A stretch of DNA of 64,000 nt. Origin: CAMTWZ01 sp041749075. GTDB taxonomy: Bacteria > Bacteroidota > Rhodothermia > Balneolales > HLUCCA01. A program made the translations under genes and the position numbers. The DNA lies in NCBI GenBank assembly GCA_041749075.1, contig JBGTBY010000035.1, positions 310,001-374,000 of the forward strand, written 5' to 3'. The notes beneath the pieces were generated by a model. That model was given only the letters and a program-made list of their open reading frames with translations, was not told the origin of the DNA and ran no database searches. This document shows, one piece after another, positions 35,053-43,925 of this stretch (positions are counted from its first letter, which is position 1; every line of letters starts with the position of its first letter).

Positions 35053-35060
35053 TGAAATTA
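35053..35060 (-). promoter_or_regulatory. Candidate -7 promoter box for the aminotransferase gene
   Basis: TAATTTCA on the minus strand, 4 nt before the start codon at 35048, the same arrangement as before the EVE gene and similar to the trp promoter box. Confidence 0.35.
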
Positions 35061-35072
35061 CTCAAACCTCAG

Positions 35073-35080
35073 TAGATTGT
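35073..35080 (+). promoter_or_regulatory. Candidate -7 promoter box for the T9SS protein gene
   Basis: TAGATTGT, 7 of 8 matching TAnnTTGN-type boxes here, 5 nt before the ATG at 35086. Confidence 0.3.
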
Positions 35081-35085
35081 ATGTC

Positions 35086-37683
35086 ATGAAACGTACCCCT
35101 TTCCTTCTCTGTTTTCTATTCGTTTGGACCGGTTCCCTGCTTGCTCAGGAAATCCCTACTCCCCTCGGATTCGGCAAAGACATCCCTTCAGGCCACATCC
35201 ATACCGATGCGTGTTTCACCGTTCATTTGCTCGAGTCGGAAGAAGGCAAACAAGCGTTAGCCGAATACCGCCGCTGGGTGGAAGACGGCCGGCCGGATGT
35301 TCGCCAGAAAGGCAACTCCAAGGATATGCAAACCCTTTCTGTAGGGTCCAAGCGAAATTTCAAAGTGCTCAATTTCACGTCCACCTCACAGACAACGGTG
35401 ACATATGAATTCGAGCTCCGTCATAAGGGCGAGAAAACGCATATCTGGGTGCAAACCTCGGAATTCGATCCGAACAAGGTCTCACAACAAAAAGTGGACG
35501 ACATGGCCTCGGCTTTGGAAGTATCGACCCCTGCCCTGTCGTTCGACCCAACCAAAGGCATCATCGAAAACAATCAAAGCGTGTTCGGTCCGCGTCCGGA
35601 TGTGGACGATACCGGCGTGGTTCACCTGTTAGCGTATCGGTTTTATTCCGGAGACATCCCAACCGGATCCTATGTGGCCGGCTATTTCTCCCCCGTGAAC
35701 CTGAGTTCATCCAATGCCAACAGCAATTTCGCCGACATCATCCACATCAACTCAAATCCGGCGGTCTATCGCGACAACGGAAACGTGAATTTGGGCGGTA
35801 TCCTCAATACAGTAGCTCATGAGGATCAACACCTTGTGCATGCCAATGCTGGTAGTCTCAATACGTTTCAGAATGAAGGGCAATCGGAATGGGCGTCGGT
35901 ACTGAATGGATACCCTACCCGTAGCACAGCCTATCTGAATCAGCCTACGAATGTGAACATCGATCTGTTCACGTGGCGCTCAGGAAATGATGTGTTGTAT
36001 GATTACGCCCGTGCCGGATTGTTTCATAACTATCTCGGAGACCGTTTCGGTCGTGCTCGTATCGGAGCTCTATCAGGCAATGGAAACAATGGTGTTCAGG
36101 CTTATTCCACGGTTCTATCAGGAACAGGTGTCACATTCGCCGATGCCATCGCCGATTTCCATGTGGCCAACTGGGTGAACGATACCGCGTTGGATGGGGG
36201 CAAATATGGCTATACGTCGATGCAACGCAGGAATGTATCGGTCGTGAACCCGGCAGAAAATTACAGTTCGGTGTTGCTCGACATCCAAACCAGCCGCACC
36301 ATCCAGTTTGGTGGTGCCGAATACCTGAAATTGACAGGTGTGCGAAATCCGCAACTTACGATTTCCGGCTCAGCCAACATCCGATACAAACTCATCCTGC
36401 AGCCTGTATCGGGTCCAACGCAATTGCAAGATGTGACGGGCAGCCAAGCATTGAATGGGGATTTCGAATATGTGACTCTGGTTGCCGTGAACCCGACCTC
36501 CGGTCCTGCCGGTTTCAGTCTGACGGCCAATTGGGACCCGCTTCCGTTCATCACGGAAGAGCTCAACTACGCCGCAAACTCACAATTTTTTGCCGAGCTT
36601 CCGGGTGATCCCAACCTAACAGAGCAGCCTAACCGTCGTTTTTTCAAAGGCTATGCGTTGCGAATCGATCCTACCTATTCCGGACAGTTGCAGCAGCTCA
36701 GTTACGTGATCAACAACCGGTCGGAATCCATTCAGGGCAATGGAACCTTGCGTGTGTCGCTGATGTCGGCCGTAATGGTGTCTCCTGAAGCGGACAATAC
36801 GCCGCGTTTCCATCCCAACACCGTTCTATTTTCAACGGATGTCCCCTTTAGCGACATTGGCACCGGATTCAATACCGTAGATGTGAGATCTCAGAATTGG
36901 CTCGTATCCGGAAACACGAATTATTTCATCCTACTTGAAGTGGTGAATCATTCGGTTGACGCCCGGCTCGAATTCCTTCTGGATGTTGGCTCGACCGATC
37001 CATCCAATAAAAACTACTATCCGATCCGAACCCTCATCAAACGCGTCGACGACAGTGCTGTCACCACGTGGGGGGCTTGGAGCGGACGCAACAACCAATT
37101 GGTGTCCGCCACGATTTTTTCGGAATACACAGGACCATTGGTCACCCCAATCCTGAATAACCTTCCCACAGAGACGATTCGAATTCTCACTGGGCAGGAG
37201 TTGGTGGTGAGTGTGTCGGCAACCGGAACGCCCGAACCCATTTTCCAATGGCGCAAGGATGGAATCATGATCGCCGGACAGAACACAAACACCTTACGCC
37301 TTTTGAACATCCAACGTTCGGATGCGGGCACCTACGAGGTTCGAGCGACCAATTTCGCCGGGTTCACCACCTATGAAGCCTTCGAAGTGGACGTGGTCGC
37401 TAATGAATTCGCACTCACGCAAAATTTTCCGAATCCATTCAATCCGACGACCCGCATCGAATACACACTCGTGGCGGGCTCAGATGTGTCGCTCAAGGTG
37501 TATGACATGACAGGCCGCCTCGTCCAGACGCTCGTGAACGAAACGCAAACCCGAGGCGTCTATTCCATCGATTTCGACGCCAGAGGCTTGGCCAGTGGCG
37601 TCTACGTCTATGAAATCATCACCAAGCCGACCGGTAACGGTGCCAGCTATCGCAACGCCAAGTTGATGACCATCATCCGATAA
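35086..37683 (+). CDS. Secreted metallopeptidase-like protein with Ig domain and T9SS sorting domain
   Basis: An 865-residue exported protein. Signal peptide MKRTPFLLCFLFVWTGSLLA; central domain with HEDQH at residues 245-249 followed by NEGQSEWAS, a zincin-like HExxH site with a downstream Glu as in M30 (hyicolysin)-type peptidases. An immunoglobulin-like domain near 710-765 ends with the SDAGTYEVRATNFAG signature. The C-terminal type A T9SS domain begins FALTQNFPNPFNPTTRIEY. The start at 35086 matches a clean signal peptide. Protease activity is inferred from the site alone. It overlaps the convergent thioredoxin-like gene by 11 nt. Confidence 0.85.
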   Translation: MKRTPFLLCFLFVWTGSLLAQEIPTPLGFGKDIPSGHIHTDACFTVHLLESEEGKQALAEYRRWVEDGRPDVRQKGNSKDMQTLSVGSKRNFKVLNFTSTSQTTVTYEFELRHKGEKTHIWVQTSEFDPNKVSQQKVDDMASALEVSTPALSFDPTKGIIENNQSVFGPRPDVDDTGVVHLLAYRFYSGDIPTGSYVAGYFSPVNLSSSNANSNFADIIHINSNPAVYRDNGNVNLGGILNTVAHEDQHLVHANAGSLNTFQNEGQSEWASVLNGYPTRSTAYLNQPTNVNIDLFTWRSGNDVLYDYARAGLFHNYLGDRFGRARIGALSGNGNNGVQAYSTVLSGTGVTFADAIADFHVANWVNDTALDGGKYGYTSMQRRNVSVVNPAENYSSVLLDIQTSRTIQFGGAEYLKLTGVRNPQLTISGSANIRYKLILQPVSGPTQLQDVTGSQALNGDFEYVTLVAVNPTSGPAGFSLTANWDPLPFITEELNYAANSQFFAELPGDPNLTEQPNRRFFKGYALRIDPTYSGQLQQLSYVINNRSESIQGNGTLRVSLMSAVMVSPEADNTPRFHPNTVLFSTDVPFSDIGTGFNTVDVRSQNWLVSGNTNYFILLEVVNHSVDARLEFLLDVGSTDPSNKNYYPIRTLIKRVDDSAVTTWGAWSGRNNQLVSATIFSEYTGPLVTPILNNLPTETIRILTGQELVVSVSATGTPEPIFQWRKDGIMIAGQNTNTLRLLNIQRSDAGTYEVRATNFAGFTTYEAFEVDVVANEFALTQNFPNPFNPTTRIEYTLVAGSDVSLKVYDMTGRLVQTLVNETQTRGVYSIDFDARGLASGVYVYEIITKPTGNGASYRNAKLMTIIR

Positions 37684-38251
37684 GCGCAGCCAATTCCAAC
37701 TGGATGGCTTTCGTGCGGTTTCGGGCATACCACAACTGCAGTTTCTCGGCTTTTTCCCTGTAGGGCAGGTCTTGGGTTTTCATTTCATCCATGAGAGCCT
37801 GACCTTCGGCGGGACGCGGTCCCCACATGGCGGTTTCCTTCAAATCCGCATCCAATACCACCACTTTCGGGATGGAGCGACCGCCATTGGTCAAATACGC
37901 ATCCATGATGTCGAGATGATCATCGCGCAGGATATATCGCATCTGAATCGCCGGATTCGCCGTTTCGATGTGATTGAATACAGGCAGGATGTTCGCCGCA
38001 TCGCCGCACCAGCCTTCGGTGATCACGAGCCAAGTTTGTGGTTTGGCGGATTTCAGAGCGGCTTCCAATTCAGGCAAGAACTCGAAATGTGTGTCCAGTC
38101 GAGCCATCCGATGCACGTTCATTTTCGTGTACTCGGTCAGCTTCTCGGTCTGGTTCGGGCCGGTTGTTTTCCCTTCGGCCAACAGGGAGTCGATCAACGC
38201 CCGGTACGAGTCGTAACTGTGGGCGTCTAATAGCAATTTTGGGGTAATCAT
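37673..38251 (-). CDS. Thioredoxin-fold protein with single-cysteine active site
   Basis: A 192-residue protein of the thioredoxin family common in Bacteroidota. The active-site segment reads WLVITEGWCGDAANILPVF, so the second Cys of CxxC is replaced (CGDA); this is usual for this subgroup, annotated only as thioredoxin family. IPKVVVLDADLKE contains the cis-Pro loop. Without the resolving cysteine, a normal disulfide-reductase cycle is unlikely. The start at 38251 (MITPKLLLDAH) is chosen; the frame remains open upstream but there overlaps the divergent gene. Confidence 0.8.
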   Translation of the reverse strand: MITPKLLLDAHSYDSYRALIDSLLAEGKTTGPNQTEKLTEYTKMNVHRMARLDTHFEFLPELEAALKSAKPQTWLVITEGWCGDAANILPVFNHIETANPAIQMRYILRDDHLDIMDAYLTNGGRSIPKVVVLDADLKETAMWGPRPAEGQALMDEMKTQDLPYREKAEKLQLWYARNRTKAIQLELAALIG

Positions 38252-38262
38252 AGGGTTTTGAA

Positions 38263-38270
38263 CCAAGATA
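38263..38270 (-). promoter_or_regulatory. Candidate -7 promoter box for the thioredoxin-like gene
   Basis: TATCTTGG on the minus strand, 11 nt before the start at 38251. Confidence 0.35.
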
Positions 38271-38287
38271 CGAGGCATCGCTTTCCG

Positions 38288-38295
38288 TACCTTGC
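38288..38295 (+). promoter_or_regulatory. Candidate -7 promoter box for the glycosylase-like gene
   Basis: TACCTTGC, ending 4 nt before the ATG at 38300. It shares the 48-nt divergent gap with the thioredoxin-like gene's box. Confidence 0.4.
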
Positions 38296-38299
38296 GGAT

Positions 38300-39139
38300 A
38301 TGTTGACCAATTCTGATGTGATAACGAACTGGACGCAGCGATTGAATGCCTATGTGGTGAACCGTTCTCATCAGCAGAACGATCCCATGTTCGATTTTCT
38401 GTTCGAGTACTATCGGTTCAGTCCGGCCAAGCTGATTCGTTGCTTTAAGGGAAGTTCTGCTGCACCGGCATCCACCTTTCCCGAATCCAGACGAAATAGT
38501 TTGATGTGGGTCATCACGTTGATCAAATCCATCCGAGACCGCCCCATTTCCATCGGATGCGACGGATTGCATGAATGGGCGATGGTCTACCGTGAAGTCG
38601 ACATCCGACACCCCTATCTGCCCATGCGCCTGCCTAAGGACGAGATAGACGCCGTTGTGGCCACATCCACCATCCGTTGCTCCCACTTCGACGCGTTTCG
38701 ATTCTTCACATCGGAAGCCAGGCCGTTGAACCGCCTCCAACCTCATTCGGAAAACCGGGATCTGCTCGAGCAAGGCGGTTGCCTGCATGTGAACATGGAT
38801 TTGTACAAATGGGCGTATACATTTCACCCTTGGGTGAGCGATGGCTTGATCACGGATTGCTTCGCCTTGGCGTATGATATCCGTGTGGTGGACATGCGGG
38901 CCAGTCCGTATGACATGAGCCCGTTCGGGTTGCAGCCCATCGCGATTGAATCGCCAGAAGGTCAGCAGGAATACAGACGCGAGCAGTTTTCTTTCGCTGA
39001 ACGCGCCAAACCCCTTCGAGACCGCCTCCTACAGGAATTACATGATCTCTATGCCAACCGCTTCGTTGATGATGTAGAACAAGTCGGTGTTCTTGACGAA
39101 TCCACCGATGGCTTCGCTTCCGGGTCCAACCGACGCTAA
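38300..39139 (+). CDS. Family annotated as 3-methyladenine DNA glycosylase (function unproven)
   Basis: A 279-residue protein resembling the actinobacterial family labelled 3-methyladenine DNA glycosylase, with the hallmark NDPMFDFLFEYYRFSPAKLIRCFKG near the N-terminus and DLYKWAYTFHPWVSDGLITDCF later. Biochemical proof for this family is weak, so the function is tentative. ATG 38300 is preferred to a TTG at 38258. The last 34 codons overlap the 3' end of the convergent alkaline phosphatase gene by 102 nt, unusually much; the tail after DLYANRFVDD is probably an extension gained by loss of an earlier stop. Confidence 0.7.
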   Translation: MLTNSDVITNWTQRLNAYVVNRSHQQNDPMFDFLFEYYRFSPAKLIRCFKGSSAAPASTFPESRRNSLMWVITLIKSIRDRPISIGCDGLHEWAMVYREVDIRHPYLPMRLPKDEIDAVVATSTIRCSHFDAFRFFTSEARPLNRLQPHSENRDLLEQGGCLHVNMDLYKWAYTFHPWVSDGLITDCFALAYDIRVVDMRASPYDMSPFGLQPIAIESPEGQQEYRREQFSFAERAKPLRDRLLQELHDLYANRFVDDVEQVGVLDESTDGFASGSNRR

Positions 39140-40450
39140 TTCCACGAAATCGGCCGTGTGGGCATCTCCGATGAAGTTGATGCCGGTGAAGGATGCGATG
39201 ATTTGTCCCATCACGCCGCTGGCAGATCCCATTTTGCTATAGATCGCACGGTTATCGCCGTTCATGGCCGCATGGAGGATAGAGGCATGCTCGGCTTTGA
39301 TGTCGAATGTGCTCCATTGGGCGAATTGGTCGCGAAGATCCGTCACACTCATCTCTTTGGACCATTGGTCGCGCATCCATTCATTGCTGCGCGTGATCTT
39401 GTTGAGCTTCAACAGATTATCGAGGGAACCTCCGTAATTGCTTCCTTCGCCATTTAGACCTGGATTTGCGTTTCCATGGTCGCTCGTGATGATGACCAAG
39501 GTATCGTCGCGATTCTCAGCGAATTTGAGTGCCACGCCTACCGCATCGTCGAAGGCCATCTGATCGAAGACCAATCCGGACGCGCAATTTCCATGAGCCG
39601 CATGGTCGACTCTTGCTCCTTCCACCTGAAGGATGAATCCGTTGGGTTTGGCATTTAGGCGGTCCAAAGCGATGGATGTCATTTCAGCAAGAGTAGGAAC
39701 ATTGCGCTTGTACTCATCAATATGCATATGATCCACGGTGTATGGCACATGCGAGTCGCTGAAAAGCCCAATCACTGGTTTTCCATCCGAGCCAATCGCC
39801 ATCAGTTCCGATTTGGTCTTAACGGCATGATATCCGGTTTTGGCGAACTCGCCGAACACATCACGACCATCTTGTCGACGATCAGCAGCGAAAAAACGCA
39901 TCCCTCCGCCTAAAAACACATCCGCACCGCGTTCAAGCATCTGAACCGCGATTTCATCTTCCATGCCACGACTGCGCACATTCGCAATGAATCCCGCTGG
40001 TGTGGCATGCGTGAGGCGGGAGGTCGTCACAAGTCCGGTGGCTTTGTTTGCAAATTTGAAAATCGGCAAAAGGGGTATGTATTCTTCGCCATTCGGCCCC
40101 ATGTTGATCGCACCATTCACAATCCGTTTACCGCAACCCCAGCTCGAGGCCGCCGCCGCGGAATCGGTCACTACAGAGTTTAGCGACGACATATCCATCA
40201 AAGATCGCTTCGTGAGACCGGTTTCATAGGAGTGGATCCAGTGGCTCGGACGTGAATGATTTTGACGAGTCAGGATGTCGGCCATGGTCAACGTTCCGGC
40301 ACTCATCCCATCACTGACCAAGAAAATCACGTTCTTCGTCTTACCGGATGAAGCCTTCACCGCTTTCGCAGCCGGACGCATGCCGATGGTTGTGAGTGCC
40401 GCGCCACCCAATAGGGCGCCGGTTTTGAGGAAATCTTTTCTGGAAATCAT
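39038..40450 (-). CDS. Alkaline phosphatase, exported
   Basis: A 470-residue PhoA-type metal-dependent phosphomonoesterase. The N-terminus MISRKDFLKTGALLGGAALT is a Tat-like signal in which the pair is RK. The catalytic Ser lies in SVVTDSAAAASSWGCGKR, metal ligands in NVIFLVSDGMS, QVEGARVDHAAHG and TLVIITSDHGN. It releases phosphate from esters outside the cytoplasm. The start region is followed by heptamer array D; the 3' end overlaps the convergent gene by 102 nt. Confidence 0.9.
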   Translation of the reverse strand: MISRKDFLKTGALLGGAALTTIGMRPAAKAVKASSGKTKNVIFLVSDGMSAGTLTMADILTRQNHSRPSHWIHSYETGLTKRSLMDMSSLNSVVTDSAAAASSWGCGKRIVNGAINMGPNGEEYIPLLPIFKFANKATGLVTTSRLTHATPAGFIANVRSRGMEDEIAVQMLERGADVFLGGGMRFFAADRRQDGRDVFGEFAKTGYHAVKTKSELMAIGSDGKPVIGLFSDSHVPYTVDHMHIDEYKRNVPTLAEMTSIALDRLNAKPNGFILQVEGARVDHAAHGNCASGLVFDQMAFDDAVGVALKFAENRDDTLVIITSDHGNANPGLNGEGSNYGGSLDNLLKLNKITRSNEWMRDQWSKEMSVTDLRDQFAQWSTFDIKAEHASILHAAMNGDNRAIYSKMGSASGVMGQIIASFTGINFIGDAHTADFVELASVGPGSEAIGGFVKNTDLFYIINEAVGIEIM

Positions 40451-40455
40451 TTTTA

Positions 40456-40497
40456 GAAGCTTTATGCGGGATGCTAGATGCGGGATGAAAGACCCAA
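40456..40497. repeat. Heptamer array D (word GATGCGG), short single arm
   Basis: Six 7-nt units starting at 40456: GAAGCTT, TATGCGG, GATGCTA, GATGCGG, GATGAAA, GACCCAA. It lies just upstream of the alkaline phosphatase start (ATG at 40450). Positions 40456-40483 match array A positions 18530-18557 at 25 of 28 bases in the same order of units, so the two loci, 22 kb apart, share an ancestor. No inverted arm is visible here. Confidence 0.8.
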
Positions 40498-40532
40498 GAA
40501 ATTAGCCTTGAGATGTTAAATCAAGATGATGT

Positions 40533-41468
40533 TCAGGGTCTGCGGAGGTATTTGAAGACCTCGCTATCTGTGCTCAGCACGACGGTAGACGTGCTATCCA
40601 GTGATTTTTGCAAGGTTTCCAAGGATTTTAGGAAGGAATACAACTCACGGGTCTGTGATGAGCGGTTGTAAGCCGCAGCATAGATGGATGTGGCTTGAGC
40701 ATCGGCCCGACCACGGATTTCTTCCGCCTGGCGCTGCGCCTCCGATTGGATCGCCGCCAATTCACGCTCCTTGTCCCCTTCAATCACCCTGGCTTCGCCT
40801 TGTCCCTCGGATCTGAAGAGTTCCGCGATCTGATTCCGCTCGGAAATCATCCGCTCATACACACGCTGGCGCACTTCATTCACATAATTCATGCGTTTGA
40901 TGCGGAAATCCAGAATACGAATTCCCAAATCGCCCGTGCGTTCATTGGCCCGCTTCAACACCAAATCTTCAATGGATTCGCGACCGACATTGATGCGCTC
41001 CAGCACTTCCAGATCTTCCAAATAATCTTCGGTCAATTCCGGTTCGCGGTTGGTAGAACGAACCAGTTCAAGTAGATCATGGCTGGCCACCGCATTTCGG
41101 GTTTCCCCGTCCAGGATGTCATCCAAGCGGGATTTCGCGCCACGCTCATCGCGCAAACGCACGAAAAACTGCAGCGGATCGGTGATTTCCCAGCGGGCAT
41201 ACGAATCCACGAAAATGAATTTTTTGTCTTTGGTCGGAATCTGATTCGCATCCCCATCCCATTCCAGATAGCGCTTGTCGAAGAAGCTGGCTTTGTGGAT
41301 GAATGGGACTTTGAAACTGAGTCCGGGCGAGGTACGCGGCGCGCCGATCGGCTTGCCGAATTGGGTGATGATCACTTGCTCGGTCTCTCGGATGATGAAC
41401 ACACCGTCAAGGACGGTGATCAGCAATATAACGGCTGTGACGCCGATCAGGATGGATTTGATGCTCAT
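40533..41468 (-). CDS. hflC: HflC, SPFH-domain regulator of FtsH
   Basis: A 311-residue band-7/SPFH protein with one N-terminal anchor (MSIKSILIGVTAVILLITVL). The SPFH domain begins with the FIIRETEQVIITQFGKPIG strand region and is followed by the long coiled coil of the HflKC cage (EAQRQAEEIRGRADAQATSIYA). With HflK it surrounds the membrane protease FtsH and restricts its access to substrates. The start at 41468 follows the hflK stop by one nucleotide; the frame continues upstream but would overlap hflK. Confidence 0.93.
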   Translation of the reverse strand: MSIKSILIGVTAVILLITVLDGVFIIRETEQVIITQFGKPIGAPRTSPGLSFKVPFIHKASFFDKRYLEWDGDANQIPTKDKKFIFVDSYARWEITDPLQFFVRLRDERGAKSRLDDILDGETRNAVASHDLLELVRSTNREPELTEDYLEDLEVLERINVGRESIEDLVLKRANERTGDLGIRILDFRIKRMNYVNEVRQRVYERMISERNQIAELFRSEGQGEARVIEGDKERELAAIQSEAQRQAEEIRGRADAQATSIYAAAYNRSSQTRELYSFLKSLETLQKSLDSTSTVVLSTDSEVFKYLRRP

Positions 41469-41469
41469 A

Positions 41470-42453
41470 TCAGTTGCCTCCACGGTTGGAATTCAGATTG
41501 AGCAAGGGCAGCAAATTGGCTCCCTTTTCATCCACAATCACTTTGTCTTTGATGCGCGGCATGATTTCAGCCATGGTTTCGAGATAGATGCGTTGCTTGG
41601 TCACTTCCGGCGCTTTCGCATACTCGGTGTACAGCGCATTGAAGCGTTGCGCCTCGCCTCGGGCCAGGTTCACACGGGTAAGCGAATAGGCCTCGGCCTG
41701 TTGCAGAATTTGCTGAGCTTCGCCTCTGGCACGCGGGATGACGCGGTTGTATTCGGATTGTCCTTGGTTGATGAGGGTTTCGCGCTGTTGTTGCGCCTCA
41801 TTCACCGCATTGAACGATTGCTTGACCGGCTCCGGTGGATTCACATCCTGCAAAACCACCTGATCGATCTTGATTCCGTTCTCATATTCGTTGCACAAGG
41901 CCTGAAGCGCCTGCTCCACACTGAGTGCGATTTCCATCCGTCCGACCGTCAACACTTCATTCACGGTGCGATCGCCAACCACCATTCGAACCACAGATTC
42001 CGACATGTCACGTAAGGTTTTCTCCGCATTTCGGACTTTGAACAAATACTTGTATGGATCGCTGATGCGGTATTGAACCACCCATTCCACGTCGGCCAGG
42101 TTCAGATCTCCGGTCAACATCAACGATTCATCCCCGAAATCTCCTTTCGAATACTGGGTGCGTTCGCCGATGCTCGTCGTGCGGAACCCAAACTCTTGTT
42201 TGAGCTGACGTTCAACCGGAATCTTATACACCTTTTCGACCCAGAAAGGAATTTTGAAATTCAATCCTGGAGTAACCGTACGCTCATATTTTCCGAAACG
42301 GACGATCACGCCAACTTCTTCGGGTCCAACGGTATAGATGGTTGTAAATAATAGAATGACTCCGATGAATCCGGCGACAATCAGGTTCACATATTTGCGA
42401 AGCCGCTGGATTTCAGGAGGCACTTGAAACGAAAAATCGTCTTGAATGGCCAT
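41470..42453 (-). CDS. hflK: HflK, SPFH-domain partner of HflC
   Basis: A 327-residue protein: short N-terminal cytoplasmic part, membrane span at about 24-44 (LIVAGFIGVILLFTTIYTV), SPFH domain opening with GPEEVGVIVRFGKYERTVTPGLNFKIPF, and a C-terminal coiled coil (EAQQQRETLINQGQSEYNRVIPRARGEAQQILQQAEAY). The N-terminal Gly-rich extension found in E. coli HflK is lacking. Co-transcribed with hflC; no ftsH in the window. Confidence 0.93.
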   Translation of the reverse strand: MAIQDDFSFQVPPEIQRLRKYVNLIVAGFIGVILLFTTIYTVGPEEVGVIVRFGKYERTVTPGLNFKIPFWVEKVYKIPVERQLKQEFGFRTTSIGERTQYSKGDFGDESLMLTGDLNLADVEWVVQYRISDPYKYLFKVRNAEKTLRDMSESVVRMVVGDRTVNEVLTVGRMEIALSVEQALQALCNEYENGIKIDQVVLQDVNPPEPVKQSFNAVNEAQQQRETLINQGQSEYNRVIPRARGEAQQILQQAEAYSLTRVNLARGEAQRFNALYTEYAKAPEVTKQRIYLETMAEIMPRIKDKVIVDEKGANLLPLLNLNSNRGGN

Positions 42454-42509
42454 GTGTTCTGAGGATGAATGAGATGAATTTTGTGCTGGATTAAGCTACA
42501 AAAAAGGAT

Positions 42510-43655
42510 TCAGGGGAACGAGATTTTCCCGAGCGATAAGAAATCACCCGCCACTTGTTCATTTGCCAATGCCGCGAAAAGCAGCGCTTCTTTCGCATCC
42601 GGGTTTCCTCCGATGTCTTCGAACCGGGCGATTTTCATGGGATGTAATTTCTTCGCCAATCTCGACATCAGCGCCTTGTTATGGATGCCACCACCGCTTC
42701 CATATAACACGGTTGAATCAGTTGCCGCTGTATATGTTTTTATGGCATGGGCGATGGATTCGGCCGTGAAGGCGGTGAGAGTGGCAAGAAGATCTTTGGG
42801 ATGGATGTTCTCCGGAATCCGGTCCGAGAACGCATCCAAACTGAAATATTCCGGACCTGTCGTTTTCGGAGGCTTCGCAGCGAAGTAGGGATCTTGCATC
42901 AAAACGAATAGCAGGTTTTCATCAATGATTCCGGTCAGTGCGATCTCTCCGCCCTCATCCCATTTCATGTCGAAGTGCGTTCGGCAAACGGCGTCTATGA
43001 GTGTGTTTCCCGGACCGGTATCAAATGTGAGGATGTTAGCCGTGCGCTCAGTAGGAAGCCAGGTGATGTTTCCGATGCCGCCGATATTGAGAAGGATGCG
43101 GGATTCGGATGAACTTCGATACAACAAATCATCCCCATATCCCGCCAAAGGAGCTCCTTCCCCGCCTTGGGCGACATGCTTCTGACGGAAATCATGAATG
43201 GTGATGATGCCGGTTAGCGCGGCGAGATGGTCCCCATCCCCGATCTGCAGGGTCGCGTTCGGCATGTCCACTTGATTGTGGATGCGTTTGGGCGCATGTC
43301 TTATCGTCTGACCGTGACTCGCGATCAAGTCCACTTCCCGCTTCTCGATCTTCCAAGATGCGAGTGTTTCATTGATCATCCGCGCATGCAAACGGGCCAA
43401 CCAAGCATTGGCGATGGCCAGATCTTCGACTCGAACGGATTCTTGCGTCGCAAACTGTCTTATATAGTGTGCCTCATCCATTGTGTAAGGAACACTTGAG
43501 TACTTGAGTACGTGAGCCCCAGATTCAATTCCTGTCCCGGTAAACCGACACAACGCAATATCAAGCCCATCAATGGACGTTCCGGACATGAGTCCGAGTA
43601 TGGTGCGCACGGGTTTGGTCGCAATCTCGTGCAAGAGTTGTACATTTGCTTTCAT
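42510..43655 (-). CDS. anmK: Anhydro-N-acetylmuramic acid kinase AnmK
   Basis: Phosphorylates and opens 1,6-anhydro-MurNAc released from peptidoglycan, feeding it to recycling. It has the ASKHA-type N-terminal GLMSGTSIDGLDIALCRF, catalytic region ASHGQTIRH and FDTGPGNTLIDAV, and a C-terminal GSGGGIHNKALMSRL. The 381-residue length is typical. The start MKANVQLLHEIATKP at 43655 is supported by a TACCTTTG box 4 nt upstream. Divergent from the small acidic protein and threonine synthase genes. Confidence 0.94.
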   Translation of the reverse strand: MKANVQLLHEIATKPVRTILGLMSGTSIDGLDIALCRFTGTGIESGAHVLKYSSVPYTMDEAHYIRQFATQESVRVEDLAIANAWLARLHARMINETLASWKIEKREVDLIASHGQTIRHAPKRIHNQVDMPNATLQIGDGDHLAALTGIITIHDFRQKHVAQGGEGAPLAGYGDDLLYRSSSESRILLNIGGIGNITWLPTERTANILTFDTGPGNTLIDAVCRTHFDMKWDEGGEIALTGIIDENLLFVLMQDPYFAAKPPKTTGPEYFSLDAFSDRIPENIHPKDLLATLTAFTAESIAHAIKTYTAATDSTVLYGSGGGIHNKALMSRLAKKLHPMKIARFEDIGGNPDAKEALLFAALANEQVAGDFLSLGKISFP

Positions 43656-43659
43656 AATC

Positions 43660-43667
43660 CAAAGGTA
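43660..43667 (-). promoter_or_regulatory. Candidate -7 promoter box for anmK
   Basis: TACCTTTG on the minus strand, a full match to TAnnTTTG, ending 4 nt before the anmK ATG. It is the clearest example of the box-N4-ATG layout in the window. Confidence 0.5.
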
Positions 43668-43684
43668 CAATAAGGAGCCACGCC

Positions 43685-43924
43685 ATGACACCCGATGATC
43701 TGGATCGATTTGATGAGGATGTGAAAAAATTGGTCGAGAATCTGGCCGGAGCGTTCAAGGCCGCTGAATACCGACATTTCATTCAGGAAACGACCGATAC
43801 CTTGTATGTCTCGCTGAAAGGACTCGAAGCCTTCACTGAAGAGGAAATCCAAGCTCTTGCGATACCGATCCTGGACGACATCGACCTGGATTTCGACGAA
43901 ATCATCCTATTGCCGATCGACTGA
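43685..43924 (+). CDS. Small acidic protein of unknown function
   Basis: A 79-residue strongly acidic protein starting MTPDDLDRFDEDVKKLVENL and ending DDIDLDFDEIILLPID. No family recognised. It is preceded by a proper Shine-Dalgarno sequence (AAGGAG, 7 nt before the ATG) and ends one base before the threonine synthase ATG, which argues that it is real and translated. It could regulate or pair with the synthase, but nothing in the sequence shows that. Confidence 0.65.
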   Translation: MTPDDLDRFDEDVKKLVENLAGAFKAAEYRHFIQETTDTLYVSLKGLEAFTEEEIQALAIPILDDIDLDFDEIILLPID

Positions 43925-43925
43925 T

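Noticed and set aside
38252..38827. N-terminal extension of the thioredoxin-like gene to 384 residues
   Set aside because: The extension is antisense to the well-supported glycosylase-like gene, has no homology-like pattern, and a good start exists at 38251.
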